Shown one piece after another: positions 1-7,471 of a DNA stretch of 12,739 nt. The stretch comes from Rhodospirillaceae bacterium (lineage in GTDB: Bacteria > Pseudomonadota > Alphaproteobacteria > Thalassobaculales > Thalassobaculaceae). The stretch lies in the NCBI GenBank assembly GCA_002730675.1, contig PCAV01000090.1, forward strand, positions 1-12,739, written 5' to 3'. The position numbers and the translations under genes were made by a program. Below the pieces are notes generated by a model. That model searched no databases. It saw only the letters and a program-made list of their open reading frames with translations, and was not told where the DNA came from. The number at the start of each line of letters is the position of its first letter. The stretch's first letter is position 1.

Positions 1-2
1 GT

Positions 3-341
3 ATAACGCCGTTAAGCGAAGATCTTCATAAAAGAAAACAAAATTTCCACTTATATGAAGAACAAGTCGAAACAATCAATGAATTTTCACGCCAGCAACC
101 GACCGTAGTTGCCATTTTGGATGAAGTATCAAAAATTTTACCAGACACGGCTTGGATAAGACGATTTCATTTAAAAGACGACGAACTTGTCCTGCAAGGT
201 TTTGCCTCTAATGCCTCCGACGTAGTGGCAATCCTTGGCAGTTCAGCAATGTTCGAATCTCCAAGCCTGCGTTCACCGATAACCCGAGAACCCGAGAAGG
301 CAATCGAAAGGTTTAATTTAGTTGTAAGGGTACGTTTCTAA
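3..341 (+). CDS. gspL: PilN/GspL-like T2SS assembly protein, C-terminal part (5' end outside window)
   Basis: The reading frame is open from the window edge to a TAA at 339-341, so only about 112 C-terminal residues are seen. The visible part matches the periplasmic ferredoxin-like end of PilN/GspL proteins: a segment LPDTAWIRRF, then alternating strands LVLQGFASNASDVVAIL and a closing PITREPEKAIERF. In the family this domain pairs with GspM and helps hold the inner-membrane platform of the type II secretion system. The cytosolic actin-like part and the membrane helix would lie upstream, if present. The stop overlaps the next start codon by 1 bp (TAATG), suggesting coupled translation. A TTG at 117 is in frame but lies inside the domain and is not the true start. 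PilN of a type IV pilus is the alternative; the gspM and gspD neighbours favour T2SS. Confidence 0.75.
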   Translation: MTPLSEDLHKRKQNFHLYEEQVETINEFSRQQPTVVAILDEVSKILPDTAWIRRFHLKDDELVLQGFASNASDVVAILGSSAMFESPSLRSPITREPEKAIERFNLVVRVRF

Positions 342-898
342 TGACAAGTTTGTCTGTAAAGCCTATGAGCCCTGGCAAGGCGTGGTTAATACTCATCGGA
401 TTATTTTTCGTTCTAGCGTGCGCCATCTATTGGCCGCTGAATGAATTCCGTCAACAGCAATTGCAATCCGAAGCTAATCTCGAACGATTGGTTTTGAAAA
501 AACGTAGTATCATTGAAGGTAACAAACAACTCTCGTCGAACGTCGCAGCTGTAAAAAAAGAAATTAACCAATCCAAGCTGATCGAGCTCTCAAGTTCTAG
601 CAAGGCTATGAACCAACTTCAAACAACTGTGAGAGAAATATCAGCAAGACACTTAATAAGCCTTACCCAAATGCAAATTTTAAACCCAAAAAAGAGGGGA
701 CCCCTTAGCCAGTTGTTCATATCTATAAAAGGTTATTCGTCGATACCTAAATTTTATCGGTTTCTAGTTGAGCTAGAAAATCATAAACCACTTATAAGAG
801 TAACTAATGCTAATATTGTACCGTTTGGCAACAATAAGGGGCTTGCAAAATTGAACTTTAATTTCACGCTGACAATGCTAAACGGTGCCCCACTATGA
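341..898 (+). CDS. gspM: Type II secretion system protein GspM (subtype b)
   Basis: A 185-residue bitopic inner-membrane protein. Residues 1-13 are a short cytosolic tail with K7 and K13, residues 14-31 form one hydrophobic helix, residues about 37-78 look like a coiled coil rich in Q, E, L and K, and residues about 120-182 form a small alpha/beta domain with the pattern LFISIKGYSSIPKFYRFLVELE, typical of T2SS M-type proteins (subtype b, PF10741-like). Family role: it forms the assembly platform with GspL and connects it to the pseudopilus and GspC. The start ATG overlaps the previous TAA (TAATG). Its own TGA overlaps the next ATG (ATGA at 895-898). Length and position fit GspM well. A PilO-type pilus protein would look similar, but the secretin and HR-domain genes next door support GspM. 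Confidence 0.8.
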   Translation: MTSLSVKPMSPGKAWLILIGLFFVLACAIYWPLNEFRQQQLQSEANLERLVLKKRSIIEGNKQLSSNVAAVKKEINQSKLIELSSSSKAMNQLQTTVREISARHLISLTQMQILNPKKRGPLSQLFISIKGYSSIPKFYRFLVELENHKPLIRVTNANIVPFGNNKGLAKLNFNFTLTMLNGAPL

Positions 899-1416
899 TT
901 GGTTCGTATAAGTTTATTTTCTTGGTTGCTATCGCGTTAGTATCTTTGATAGTTCTCCCTTGGTGGCAACAAAATGGTTTGAGCCTTAAGAAGAATGAAG
1001 CAGAAAAACCTTCTAGGGAACTAGCCATCAACAAGGTCAAACCAAGATCAATAAATCCCTCCAATTTTTTAGAAAAACCAATCTTTAGCGAAAGCAGGCA
1101 GCCCGTAACCGTCACCACTAAGGGCAAGATTGAATTAAACAAGGCTAATCTCCTCCGAACATATAAATATCGAGGCACCGTTATAGATGGATCACGGAAA
1201 GCAATTATTCTCGAAAACAATGGAACAACAATACAAGCAGAATTAGGGTACGATATTGATGGATGGCAGTTGGTAAAAATTGAACTCGGTGAAATTATAT
1301 TGTCTAATGGCTACAAAAAAATAAATCTCCTTGAAAAACCGACGAATAAAGTGAAGGACTTACAAAATAAAAAACGGGAAACGCGCTGGCTACCGGCATT
1401 AAAGAGTAAAGAATGA
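895..1416 (+). CDS. Short HR-domain T2SS protein (GspN/GspC-like)
   Basis: A 173-residue protein with one N-terminal membrane helix (residues 6-24) and a periplasmic domain. Residues 56-69 contain the FLEKPIFSESRQP motif that precedes the homology region of GspC-type proteins. Residues about 90-146 (YRGTVIDGSRKAIILEN, then GDY-like and GWQLVKIE strands) read as the HR beta domain, which in GspC or PilP contacts the N0 domain of the secretin. There is no PDZ or coiled-coil extension after it, so it is shorter than classical GspC. Small proteins of this type in compact T2SS loci are often named GspN, and I leave the symbol open. The ATG overlaps the gspM stop (ATGA), and its TGA overlaps the gspD start (ATGA at 1413-1416). 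The C-terminus is very basic (KVKDLQNKKRETR). Confidence 0.72.
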   Translation: MIGSYKFIFLVAIALVSLIVLPWWQQNGLSLKKNEAEKPSRELAINKVKPRSINPSNFLEKPIFSESRQPVTVTTKGKIELNKANLLRTYKYRGTVIDGSRKAIILENNGTTIQAELGYDIDGWQLVKIELGEIILSNGYKKINLLEKPTNKVKDLQNKKRETRWLPALKSKE

Positions 1417-3416
1417 AAATAAAAAGGGTCATATTTTATTTTGTATGTTGTTTGGCCATTGTATCATGCCAATCAGTTAACAAGGCGCAAAAATACAAAA
1501 GCGCGATAGCTAAGCCAACAATATTGGCGACGAAAGAGCAAAAGTACAAAGCGCCCACAAACACAGCCCGTGCAAATCATTCAAGCTCTAAAGATGCTGC
1601 TCTGGTTTTTTCACCAGCTCAGCCAATAGAAGAAGATACAGTCATAAATTCTAAACCAAAAGAGTTCAAACAGGGGCATCTCACCCTTGAACTACAGGAA
1701 GTACGGATAGACCAAGCACTCAAAATTATCCTAGGAGATCTTTTAAAGCAAAGCTACGTCTTACCACCTAACCTTAAGGGTCGGGTTACTCTCAAAACCG
1801 CCAGTCCGTTAACCCAGGACCAGATGTATGCCATGCTCCAGTCTGTATTAAAGTTGAACGACTTGTCTTTGCGGAAGAGTAACGAAATAATAGAGATTAT
1901 CCCTATTCCGTTGATTAACGTCGGCGCAACCCAATTCAGGCAGAACAAAAGTGCCGCGGGATATGGCATTGAAGCGATACCACTTCGACACATTTCCGCA
2001 AAAAAGATGGCAAAGTTACTAACCCCTCTTATTTCCAAAACAATGTCGATACCGCCTAGCAATGCAAACGATGTAATTCTTATCACGGGAATATCTGAAG
2101 ACAGAAGAAAAGCTAGAAAAGCAATTGATTTGTTAGATATTGATCAAATGTCTAGGCAACATATCGGTCTATTCAAACTGAAAAATTCCACCCCTGAGGA
2201 AGTGATCTTGGAGCTAAACCAAATATTCCAGCCAAACGGTGGGTCCATCGTGAACTTTACCAGAATTGATAGACTTAATGCTATACTTGCGATAGCACCA
2301 ACTAAAAATTATATCAAAAGAACAAAGACGTGGGTTCAACGGTTGGATAAAACAATTAATGCAGACCAAAGACGCCTCTTTGTGTATTTCGTAAATAACG
2401 GGCTTGCTGGTGATTTGGTAAAAACTCTCCAAGGCGTATTTGCGGCAAACCCCAATAGCCCAAACCCTATTGAAAGAAATAGCAATCAAAATTTAGAAAC
2501 CGCCCCAGGCAATGAAAATACTTTGATTAGCCCCAGCCCAAGATTTAATTCTGACAAAAGAAGTAATTCAATACTGATATGGGCCACAGGCAAAGAGTAT
2601 GAACTAATCTCAGAGGTTCTGAGTAAGCTAGACATGATGCCATCTCAGGTTCTCATTGAAGGTACTGTTCTGGAAGTAACGCTAAAAAACAATCTGAGGT
2701 ATGGTTTAAAATATTTGATTGAAGCCGGTGAATTTCAATCGATATTCACTAGAGAGGGAAGCGCTATATCCCCCAATTTGCCTGGATTTAGTGCATCGGT
2801 AGGCGGTCCAAATAGCACCAAGGTGATTATAGATGCATTATCCGAACTGACAGATGTACGGGTTGTTTCATCGCCACAACTACTCGTAATGGATGGAGGG
2901 ACAGCCCGCCTACACGTGGGAGATCAGGTTCCAATAGTCAAGCGGTCTTCTGCAACAACGGCGGCGGATAATGATAGGATTGTTAATGAAATTGAATATA
3001 GAAATACAGGCGTAACACTTGACGTTACACCTACGGTTAAGGGGAGTGGCTTAGTTAACCTTAAAATATCTCAAGAGGTGAGTGATGTGATAACGACTAG
3101 TAGTTCAAACATCGATTCACCTACAATTCAGCAAAGACAAGTAACAAGCGATGCCAGTCTGCCTAGTGGAACGTCTGTTGTATTGGCGGGCCTCATTCGC
3201 GAGATATCCAATGACAGCAGTTCAGGGATCCCATTACTGCATAACATACCTGGATTTGGCTTTCTTTTTGGCGTCAAAGGGGACTCTAGCCAGCGGACAG
3301 AGTTGCTTATCATTATCACACCCAAAATCATCAAACGGCAAAGCGAACTTAAAACAAGCACCGATAGGATCCTCAGAAAATATCAAAGTTTATTCGATTT
3401 ACGCGAAATAAATTAA
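1413..3416 (+). CDS. gspD: Type II secretion system secretin GspD (lipoprotein)
   Basis: A 667-residue outer-membrane secretin, the usual GspD length. Residues 1-19 are a lipoprotein signal ending in IVSC, with C19 as the lipidated residue. A Lys/Ala-rich linker follows to about residue 88. The N0 domain lies at about 90-165, N1 at 185-245, N2 at 250-312 and N3 at 320-408, with a Asn/Pro-rich low-complexity loop at 345-378. The beta-barrel secretin domain spans about 410-640 and shows RVVSSPQLLVMDGGTA, the HVGDQVPIV strand, YRNTGVTLDVTPTV and the closing IPLLHNIPGFGFLFG followed by TELLIIITPKII. It forms the multimeric channel through which folded substrates leave the periplasm. A self-carried lipid anchor means it may not need a separate pilotin. 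It is coupled to the previous gene by an ATGA overlap. The N0 domain is the expected partner of the preceding HR-domain protein. Confidence 0.92.
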   Translation: MKIKRVIFYFVCCLAIVSCQSVNKAQKYKSAIAKPTILATKEQKYKAPTNTARANHSSSKDAALVFSPAQPIEEDTVINSKPKEFKQGHLTLELQEVRIDQALKIILGDLLKQSYVLPPNLKGRVTLKTASPLTQDQMYAMLQSVLKLNDLSLRKSNEIIEIIPIPLINVGATQFRQNKSAAGYGIEAIPLRHISAKKMAKLLTPLISKTMSIPPSNANDVILITGISEDRRKARKAIDLLDIDQMSRQHIGLFKLKNSTPEEVILELNQIFQPNGGSIVNFTRIDRLNAILAIAPTKNYIKRTKTWVQRLDKTINADQRRLFVYFVNNGLAGDLVKTLQGVFAANPNSPNPIERNSNQNLETAPGNENTLISPSPRFNSDKRSNSILIWATGKEYELISEVLSKLDMMPSQVLIEGTVLEVTLKNNLRYGLKYLIEAGEFQSIFTREGSAISPNLPGFSASVGGPNSTKVIIDALSELTDVRVVSSPQLLVMDGGTARLHVGDQVPIVKRSSATTAADNDRIVNEIEYRNTGVTLDVTPTVKGSGLVNLKISQEVSDVITTSSSNIDSPTIQQRQVTSDASLPSGTSVVLAGLIREISNDSSSGIPLLHNIPGFGFLFGVKGDSSQRTELLIIITPKIIKRQSELKTSTDRILRKYQSLFDLREIN

Positions 3417-3421
3417 ATAAG

Positions 3422-4591
3422 ATGACCAACATCACTAAAGTAATACAAGGTATGTTTTTCCGCGGCGGCGTTTTTCTGAAGCTGATACCTATTGGCATTT
3501 ATATATTATTCGGGGCATATAGTCATGCCACAGATAAAAACTTGGATTTTAATACGTCACTTAAAAAATTGGACGAAGCCGTAAAAGCTATAGGGAATAA
3601 AACAGGTACCGGCACCACCTTGTTTTATGATCCAATTAAAGATATTGCAGGCTCAGTCGATGGGGCTTTTTATAATCAGAAAGACAAAAACTGGGCAAAA
3701 GCAGCACTAACAATCTATGATTTTTATAGAGGCCTCGGTGGTGAAGCTCTTCAAAAAACTATCTACTTTAAACGGAAGGATGGCTCATTTTTAATCACGA
3801 TCTCTGGTCAAAATAACGTCTGGCACGCATCTGCAGACAAAGCGCTTACATTCTTTTTATTCAATCTATTAGATCAAAGTGATGTTTTGTCGGGACATCA
3901 TTTATCCGGTGTGTCTAGAACGCCCAACGAACATTTGGACCCAATAAAAGTACAGCTAACAAAACTTATTCAATCTGCCAAAATTCCCCCAACTCTTAAC
4001 GCAGGAAAAGTATTAGAGCTACTACTTCCTAAGTCAGAAATAGCTATAGGAGGTAATGGCCTAAATGTAAGGGAGTATAAAACAACAACGGATGGTATTT
4101 CTGCAAAAGTATTGGCATCCAGTGATGCTAAGCCTGGATTGAATTCCGTTTTCGGATTCTCTTCGAAAACAAAATTTCGCCCATCAAGCGTTGCTGTAGT
4201 AAATGTGATTGCCAACGGCGAGGAAGGAAGCTCGCAAAAACACAAAATGAAAAGGGGTACTGAGGAGGTAACATTGCTTTCCCGCGGACAAGAGAAGCAT
4301 TACAAAATAAATAACGCAGAAGAGAAACGATTTAAATTTTCTCTCACTTCATCTTCGACTGTGCGCCTTAAATCACGCGGCCCCACCGATGTCGTCGGCG
4401 CTATATTTACAAAAAAAGGGAAAATTATTTTATCCGACGATGATAGCGGAAGAAACTATAATTTTGCTATCCATCAAAAACTTCCGCCTGGAGATTACAT
4501 TTTGAGCGTAAGGCACTGTTGTTTTGGTGAGGGTCCTTTTTCACTTACTTTTGACCAAGATCCCGCAAATAAAACTCGCCCCTCTAATTGA
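3422..4591 (+). CDS. Exported protein of unknown function with C-terminal PPC-like beta domain
   Basis: A 389-residue protein starting 5 nt after gspD. The N-terminus has a hydrophobic stretch (about residues 17-34) ending in SHA-TD, which reads as a signal peptide with cleavage near residue 36; M11 (ATG at 3452) is an alternative start that gives a more typical signal. Residues 40-200 are mixed alpha/beta and unrecognised. Residues about 205-265 (GNGLNVREY, then GISAKVLASSDAKPG) resemble an Ig-like beta domain. Residues about 300-378 resemble a bacterial pre-peptidase C-terminal (PPC) domain: FKFSLTSSSTVRL, a DDDSGRNYNF turn and LPPGDYILSV. Adjacent cysteines C366-C367 are unusual. I cannot assign a function. 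Its place behind gspD suggests a secretion substrate, a surface-retained protein or an accessory of the T2SS. The stop overlaps the oppositely oriented cytochrome gene by 8 bp. Confidence 0.7.
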   Translation: MTNITKVIQGMFFRGGVFLKLIPIGIYILFGAYSHATDKNLDFNTSLKKLDEAVKAIGNKTGTGTTLFYDPIKDIAGSVDGAFYNQKDKNWAKAALTIYDFYRGLGGEALQKTIYFKRKDGSFLITISGQNNVWHASADKALTFFLFNLLDQSDVLSGHHLSGVSRTPNEHLDPIKVQLTKLIQSAKIPPTLNAGKVLELLLPKSEIAIGGNGLNVREYKTTTDGISAKVLASSDAKPGLNSVFGFSSKTKFRPSSVAVVNVIANGEEGSSQKHKMKRGTEEVTLLSRGQEKHYKINNAEEKRFKFSLTSSSTVRLKSRGPTDVVGAIFTKKGKIILSDDDSGRNYNFAIHQKLPPGDYILSVRHCCFGEGPFSLTFDQDPANKTRPSN

Positions 4592-5906
4592 AGTTAATTT
4601 TCTCAACAGCACTTTTGAATTTTGCATAATCCCAGGCGTCATAATTTTCCAATGCCTGATAAGCTGTGTCCAAAGAGGACTGGATTTGCTTTGTCGACTT
4701 TTTCAACCCCATCTTATCGGCTGCTGCCAAAACAGATGTTATTCCCATTATTGCCTGCTCAGCGCCTACGTAGTCGAAAAATTCGGCTTCCTTTGTTCTT
4801 TTAATGAGCTTACGAAGCAAATTTTCGACGTCTTTCTTACCGAATTTATAGTCAGAAAATACTAACACAAGTTCCTTGGCTTCATCTCGTAAAGATTGCG
4901 CTACCCTGTAAAATTCTTTTGAATTTGTTGTGGTCGCTTTGTGTAATTCTATGGTTTTCCGTTGCAGAGCTTTACCTCTAGCGGCGTCAATGCTTTCCAA
5001 AATGATCTGCAGCATGAGTAAGTTCGAGTCATCAAACCTTACCACGCCTGGACCCAGTCCTGTCCCGGGGCGCGGTTGCCATTTTTGCGTCATCAATGAG
5101 TGATGGCAAGCTTGGCAGTCAAACAGTACTAACTCAGGAAAAATCCCACCAGTTTCCCCCATTTTAAGTAGCGCTTCAAAACGTTTCTCAAGGGCCAATG
5201 CTTGACCAATTGCCCATGTCTGCATTCCGTTAGATACTATTTTTCTCTCATAGTAATCTTTATCTATTTCATAGTGCGCTGGTTGAGTTGCGGTAAATGT
5301 ATCCAGTTCAAAATCCAGCCTCGGATGGCCAGCACCCATGATCCTATGCGTGACAATTTTTTTGTCATCGCCAAAATGGCAAGATAAGCATAGCTCTGCT
5401 CTCTTAACCGGATCTTCAGTTGGGTACAAACCAGCATCCAGGTTATCCTGGTGGCTCGCAACACCAGATACATGAAGACCTAACCACCTCTCACCTCCTC
5501 CATGGCAGGCCTCGCAGCCTACACCGTCTGAGATTTGGAACACCCGTCCTCGATTTTTTTCAGCAACGTTGTCTGCATGGCAATCTAGACACATTTTAGC
5601 TTCGTGAGCTTTTCCTATGCCCAGGTTCTTCGCCATCTGTTTCGACACGTCGTTCAGCAAAACATTGTAGGCCTTTGAGTGTGGATCGTATCGGTCCCAA
5701 GTAATGTATTCGTTTTGCAGAACCGTAGACCCCTTCCACGGGCTTGTTGCACCATGACAAGTACTACCCGCGCACGAGGTCACTCCTAAATGGACGTCGT
5801 CGCCATACTGCGGTAAAATGGTATCAGCAATTAATTTCATCGGTAATAGCGTAGCTGTGAAAATACCCGCTGCAATTAATAGATGACACCACTTCATTCT
5901 AAGCAT
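4584..5906 (-). CDS. Exported pentaheme c-type cytochrome (cytochrome c554-like family)
   Basis: A 440-residue protein with an N-terminal signal (hydrophobic residues about 8-26, likely cleavage near LIA-DT). Five heme-binding motifs are visible: an expanded CAGSTCH (C45/C50/H51, four residues between the cysteines), CLDCH (106-110), CEACH (131-135), CLSCH (173-177) and CQACH (264-268). Extra histidines that could be distal ligands include H76, H145, H152, H187, H194 and H211; the segment MGAGHPRLDFEL is typical of c554-like multiheme proteins. Residues about 295-440 carry no heme motif and are rich in Leu, Lys and Glu, suggesting a helical tail. Periplasmic electron transfer is expected; the substrate is unknown. 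The start is M1 with GGGGG 9 nt upstream; M4 is also possible. The gene lies 39 nt after the TPR gene, likely in the same transcript. Confidence 0.85.
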   Translation of the reverse strand: MLRMKWCHLLIAAGIFTATLLPMKLIADTILPQYGDDVHLGVTSCAGSTCHGATSPWKGSTVLQNEYITWDRYDPHSKAYNVLLNDVSKQMAKNLGIGKAHEAKMCLDCHADNVAEKNRGRVFQISDGVGCEACHGGGERWLGLHVSGVASHQDNLDAGLYPTEDPVKRAELCLSCHFGDDKKIVTHRIMGAGHPRLDFELDTFTATQPAHYEIDKDYYERKIVSNGMQTWAIGQALALEKRFEALLKMGETGGIFPELVLFDCQACHHSLMTQKWQPRPGTGLGPGVVRFDDSNLLMLQIILESIDAARGKALQRKTIELHKATTTNSKEFYRVAQSLRDEAKELVLVFSDYKFGKKDVENLLRKLIKRTKEAEFFDYVGAEQAIMGITSVLAAADKMGLKKSTKQIQSSLDTAYQALENYDAWDYAKFKSAVEKINFN

Positions 5907-5945
5907 TCTTCTTATCCCCCTGCCGAATAGTAGCGTGACTAATTA

Positions 5946-6272
5946 CTAATTACTAGAGGCGTGTCCTCTTGCCCTTAGATCAATAAACGCCCTTTGAATT
6001 TCCCTATCTCCAGGAAGCTCTCGCGATGCTGAAACATAAGCTGAAACTGCCTCTTTATACAGCCCAGCCTCCTTATATAAGGCACCTAATGACTTTAACG
6101 CACTACCATCTTTCGGATTAAATTTAAGATATCTAATCGTTTCTTGGATCTGCTCGTGTACTTCGGTCATCGAACGAGTATTATTCGAAGTGCTTGTGTT
6201 TTGATGTTGAAGTAACACGCTTATAAAAGCGAAACTGACAACAACCATACCTATGGCTGCGCAAAGCAACAA
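5946..6272 (-). CDS. Small membrane-anchored TPR protein (CcmI/NrfG-like)
   Basis: As written, from a TTG start, the protein has 108 residues: a hydrophobic segment at residues 1-21, a Thr/Ser/Asn linker, and TPR-type helices at about 37-98 (NPKDGSALKSLGALYKEAGL, then YKEAVSAYVSASRELPGD). This pattern is that of the TPR part of CcmH/CcmI and NrfG, which bring apocytochromes to the heme ligation machinery. With the pentaheme cytochrome gene directly downstream, a dedicated role in its maturation is a fair inference. The TTG start has no good Shine-Dalgarno and no positive charge before the membrane helix. The frame stays open upstream, and an ATT codon at 6312-6314 with AGGAG 7 nt before it would add 14 residues including KDVSPAREFKLRK, a good membrane-insertion signal. 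I think the true N-terminus is likely there. Confidence 0.75.
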   Translation of the reverse strand: MLLCAAIGMVVVSFAFISVLLQHQNTSTSNNTRSMTEVHEQIQETIRYLKFNPKDGSALKSLGALYKEAGLYKEAVSAYVSASRELPGDREIQRAFIDLRARGHASSN

Positions 6273-6321
6273 TTTGCGCAGCTTAAACTCGCGCGCGGGT
6301 GAGACGTCTTTAATTATTCCA

Positions 6322-6326
6322 CTCCT
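6322..6326 (-). promoter_or_regulatory. Shine-Dalgarno AGGAG for the TPR gene (points to an ATT start)
   Basis: On the minus strand AGGAG is followed after 7 nt by the in-frame ATT codon at 6314-6312. No ATG, GTG or TTG in this frame lies at a workable distance. The frame is open from a stop at 6354-6356 through the TPR coding region. Confidence 0.45.
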
Positions 6327-6363
6327 GATTCCGTAATGTGTAACAACCGCAGTTTAGTATCAA

Positions 6364-6369
6364 TATAAT
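6364..6369 (+). promoter_or_regulatory. Possible -10 element upstream of gspO
   Basis: A perfect TATAAT lies 51 nt before the gspO start. The hexamer 17 nt upstream (TAACAA) is a poor -35 match. This is weak evidence, but gspO must have its own promoter because the gene before it is divergent. Confidence 0.25.
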
Positions 6370-6373
6370 TTTT

Positions 6374-6401
6374 ATTGTATTAATAAGTCCTGCCAAAACA
6401 A
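6374..6401 (-). promoter_or_regulatory. Possible sigma70-type promoter for the TPR-cytochrome cassette
   Basis: On the minus strand TTGTTT (6401-6396) and TACAAT (6379-6374) are separated by 16 nt. The -10 box matches 5 of 6 consensus bases and the -35 box only 3 of 6. It lies about 60 nt before the proposed ATT start and within the divergent region shared with gspO. The region is very AT-rich, so a chance match is possible. Confidence 0.3.
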
Positions 6402-6420
6402 GTTAAACATTGAGAACTAG

Positions 6421-7182
6421 ATGATAATGAGTAAAGAACATTTTTTGGTATTACTAATTTTAAGCGCACCGTTTTTGGGAAGTTACGTATCGACAATCTT
6501 GGTAGGAGCTGGACAGAAACAATCAATTATAAATCCAGTATTTTCCAATTGCTCCAATTGTGGCCATCAGATTTTGCTAATACATAAAATCCCCATCTTG
6601 GCCTACATAATATTGAAAGGAGCCTGCTACCGCTGCAAAACTCCTATTAGCTGGACGTATATCACGCTGGAGACGGGATTTCTTATTTCTAGTGTTTTAG
6701 CTATTTTGGTACTTCCCAATCAAACATTTGATAGGATATTTTTTGCCATTATTCTAGCTTGGATATTTTTACCTTTATCCATTTTTGATATCCAAAAACA
6801 ACGCTTACCTGATTTAGCTACTATACCTTTAGCTTGTGCCGCTCTCGTGCAAGGATACTTCCTACCCTACGTAAATTTTATTGACTGTTTATTTGGCCTT
6901 ATACTCGGGTTTGTTTTGAGTGCAACAGTATCCATTTCATACTGTAAAATACGCGGGCAAACTGGCCTAGGATGGGGGGACGTCAAGCTTATCAGTGCTG
7001 TTGGGGCATTAATAGGATGGCAGTTTTTGCCCTGGTTTGTCTTCTTTGCTTCTATATCTGCACTGATGTATGTGATTTTGCAGATAATTATCCGTGGTAG
7101 GCAAGCTGGGAGAGAGAGAATACCCTTTGGTCCATTTTTATGCGGATCTTGCTGGCTTGTTTGGCTTTACTCAATTTCCTGA
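6421..7182 (+). CDS. gspO: Prepilin peptidase (GspO/PilD family)
   Basis: A 253-residue polytopic membrane protease that cleaves and usually N-methylates pseudopilins at the cytosolic side of the inner membrane. The N-terminal GSYVSTILVGAG loop leads to two zinc-binding CxxC pairs, C44/C47 (CSNCGH) and C69/C72 (CYRCKTPISW). The two catalytic aspartates are visible: D123 in SIFDIQKQRLPD and D187 in GLGWGDVKL. A closing IPFGPFL motif is near residues 234-240. Seven or eight hydrophobic helices fit the family, and the length is usual. The loop normally reading GSFLN...YR is diverged, so methylation activity is less certain than peptidase activity. GAGA-like SD (6412-6415) precedes the ATG at 6421; ATG at 6427 is an alternative. 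It serves the T2SS encoded at 1-4591 but is cut off from it by the minus-strand cassette. Confidence 0.88.
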   Translation: MIMSKEHFLVLLILSAPFLGSYVSTILVGAGQKQSIINPVFSNCSNCGHQILLIHKIPILAYIILKGACYRCKTPISWTYITLETGFLISSVLAILVLPNQTFDRIFFAIILAWIFLPLSIFDIQKQRLPDLATIPLACAALVQGYFLPYVNFIDCLFGLILGFVLSATVSISYCKIRGQTGLGWGDVKLISAVGALIGWQFLPWFVFFASISALMYVILQIIIRGRQAGRERIPFGPFLCGSCWLVWLYSIS

Positions 7183-7403
7183 TTTGATCTGAATAACGAA
7201 AAATGAAACAGGCCAAGGTTATTATATCTCTAGAACACCCGCGCTTCAAAAAATCTAAAACTCGATGATTTGTATTTAGAAAAGTTTGCGCGCTACTTGC
7301 TAATATTAATAAAGAAAGTCCGCGTGCAGAAGCATCACCAGTGTTCTTTTCACAACCCATCCAATTTAATTTTTAAAAAACGATTTTTTTAGAGTTAACC
7401 GTT

Positions 7404-7432
7404 TTGACAGCACTGCTGTTACCCCTTAAAAT
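7404..7432 (+). promoter_or_regulatory. Strong sigma70-type promoter of the redox operon
   Basis: TTGACA at 7404-7409 (6 of 6) and TAAAAT at 7427-7432 (5 of 6) are separated by exactly 17 nt. AT-rich A/T tracts lie at the UP-element position just upstream. A small inverted repeat ACAGC-ACT-GCTGT (7407-7419) covers the end of the -35 box and the spacer and could be an operator. Transcription should start near 7439, leaving a leader of about 47 nt before the ATG at 7486. Confidence 0.7.
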
Positions 7433-7456
7433 CAAACAAGAAAAGTACGGGGGGAT

Positions 7457-7471
7457 GTGCGGGTGTCGCAC
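7457..7471 (+). promoter_or_regulatory. Leader hairpin GTGCG-GGTGT-CGCAC
   Basis: A perfect 5-bp GC-rich stem with a 5-nt loop lies in the predicted leader, between a run of six G (7449-7454) and the start codon. It could bring the G-run closer to the ATG or hinder translation. No normal Shine-Dalgarno lies at 5-10 nt from the ATG. Confidence 0.4.

Noticed and set aside
695..705. Short palindrome AGGGG-A-CCCCT inside gspM
   Set aside because: Only 5-bp arms with a 1-nt centre inside an ordinary coding region; expected by chance.
864..1220. Open frame of 118 codons on the minus strand
   Set aside because: It lies fully across the gspM end and the HR-domain gene, which have clear family features and ATGA coupling; its protein shows no recognisable pattern.
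5941..5955. Tandem AATTACT repeat at the end of the TPR gene
   Set aside because: Only two copies of 7 nt in AT-rich DNA; not enough to call a repeat element.
7203..7268. 21-codon frame in the intergenic region, + strand
   Set aside because: No Shine-Dalgarno, short, and without any recognisable peptide pattern.
7088..7360. Open frame of 90 codons on the minus strand reaching into the gspO-redox operon gap
   Set aside because: It overlaps the end of gspO, shows no domain or signal pattern I recognise, and has no supporting ribosome binding site that I could confirm.
7375..7390. A6-CGA-T7 near-palindrome as a terminator of gspO
   Set aside because: The stem would be only A-U pairs and lies about 190 nt after the gene; an UP element for the promoter at 7404 is more likely.
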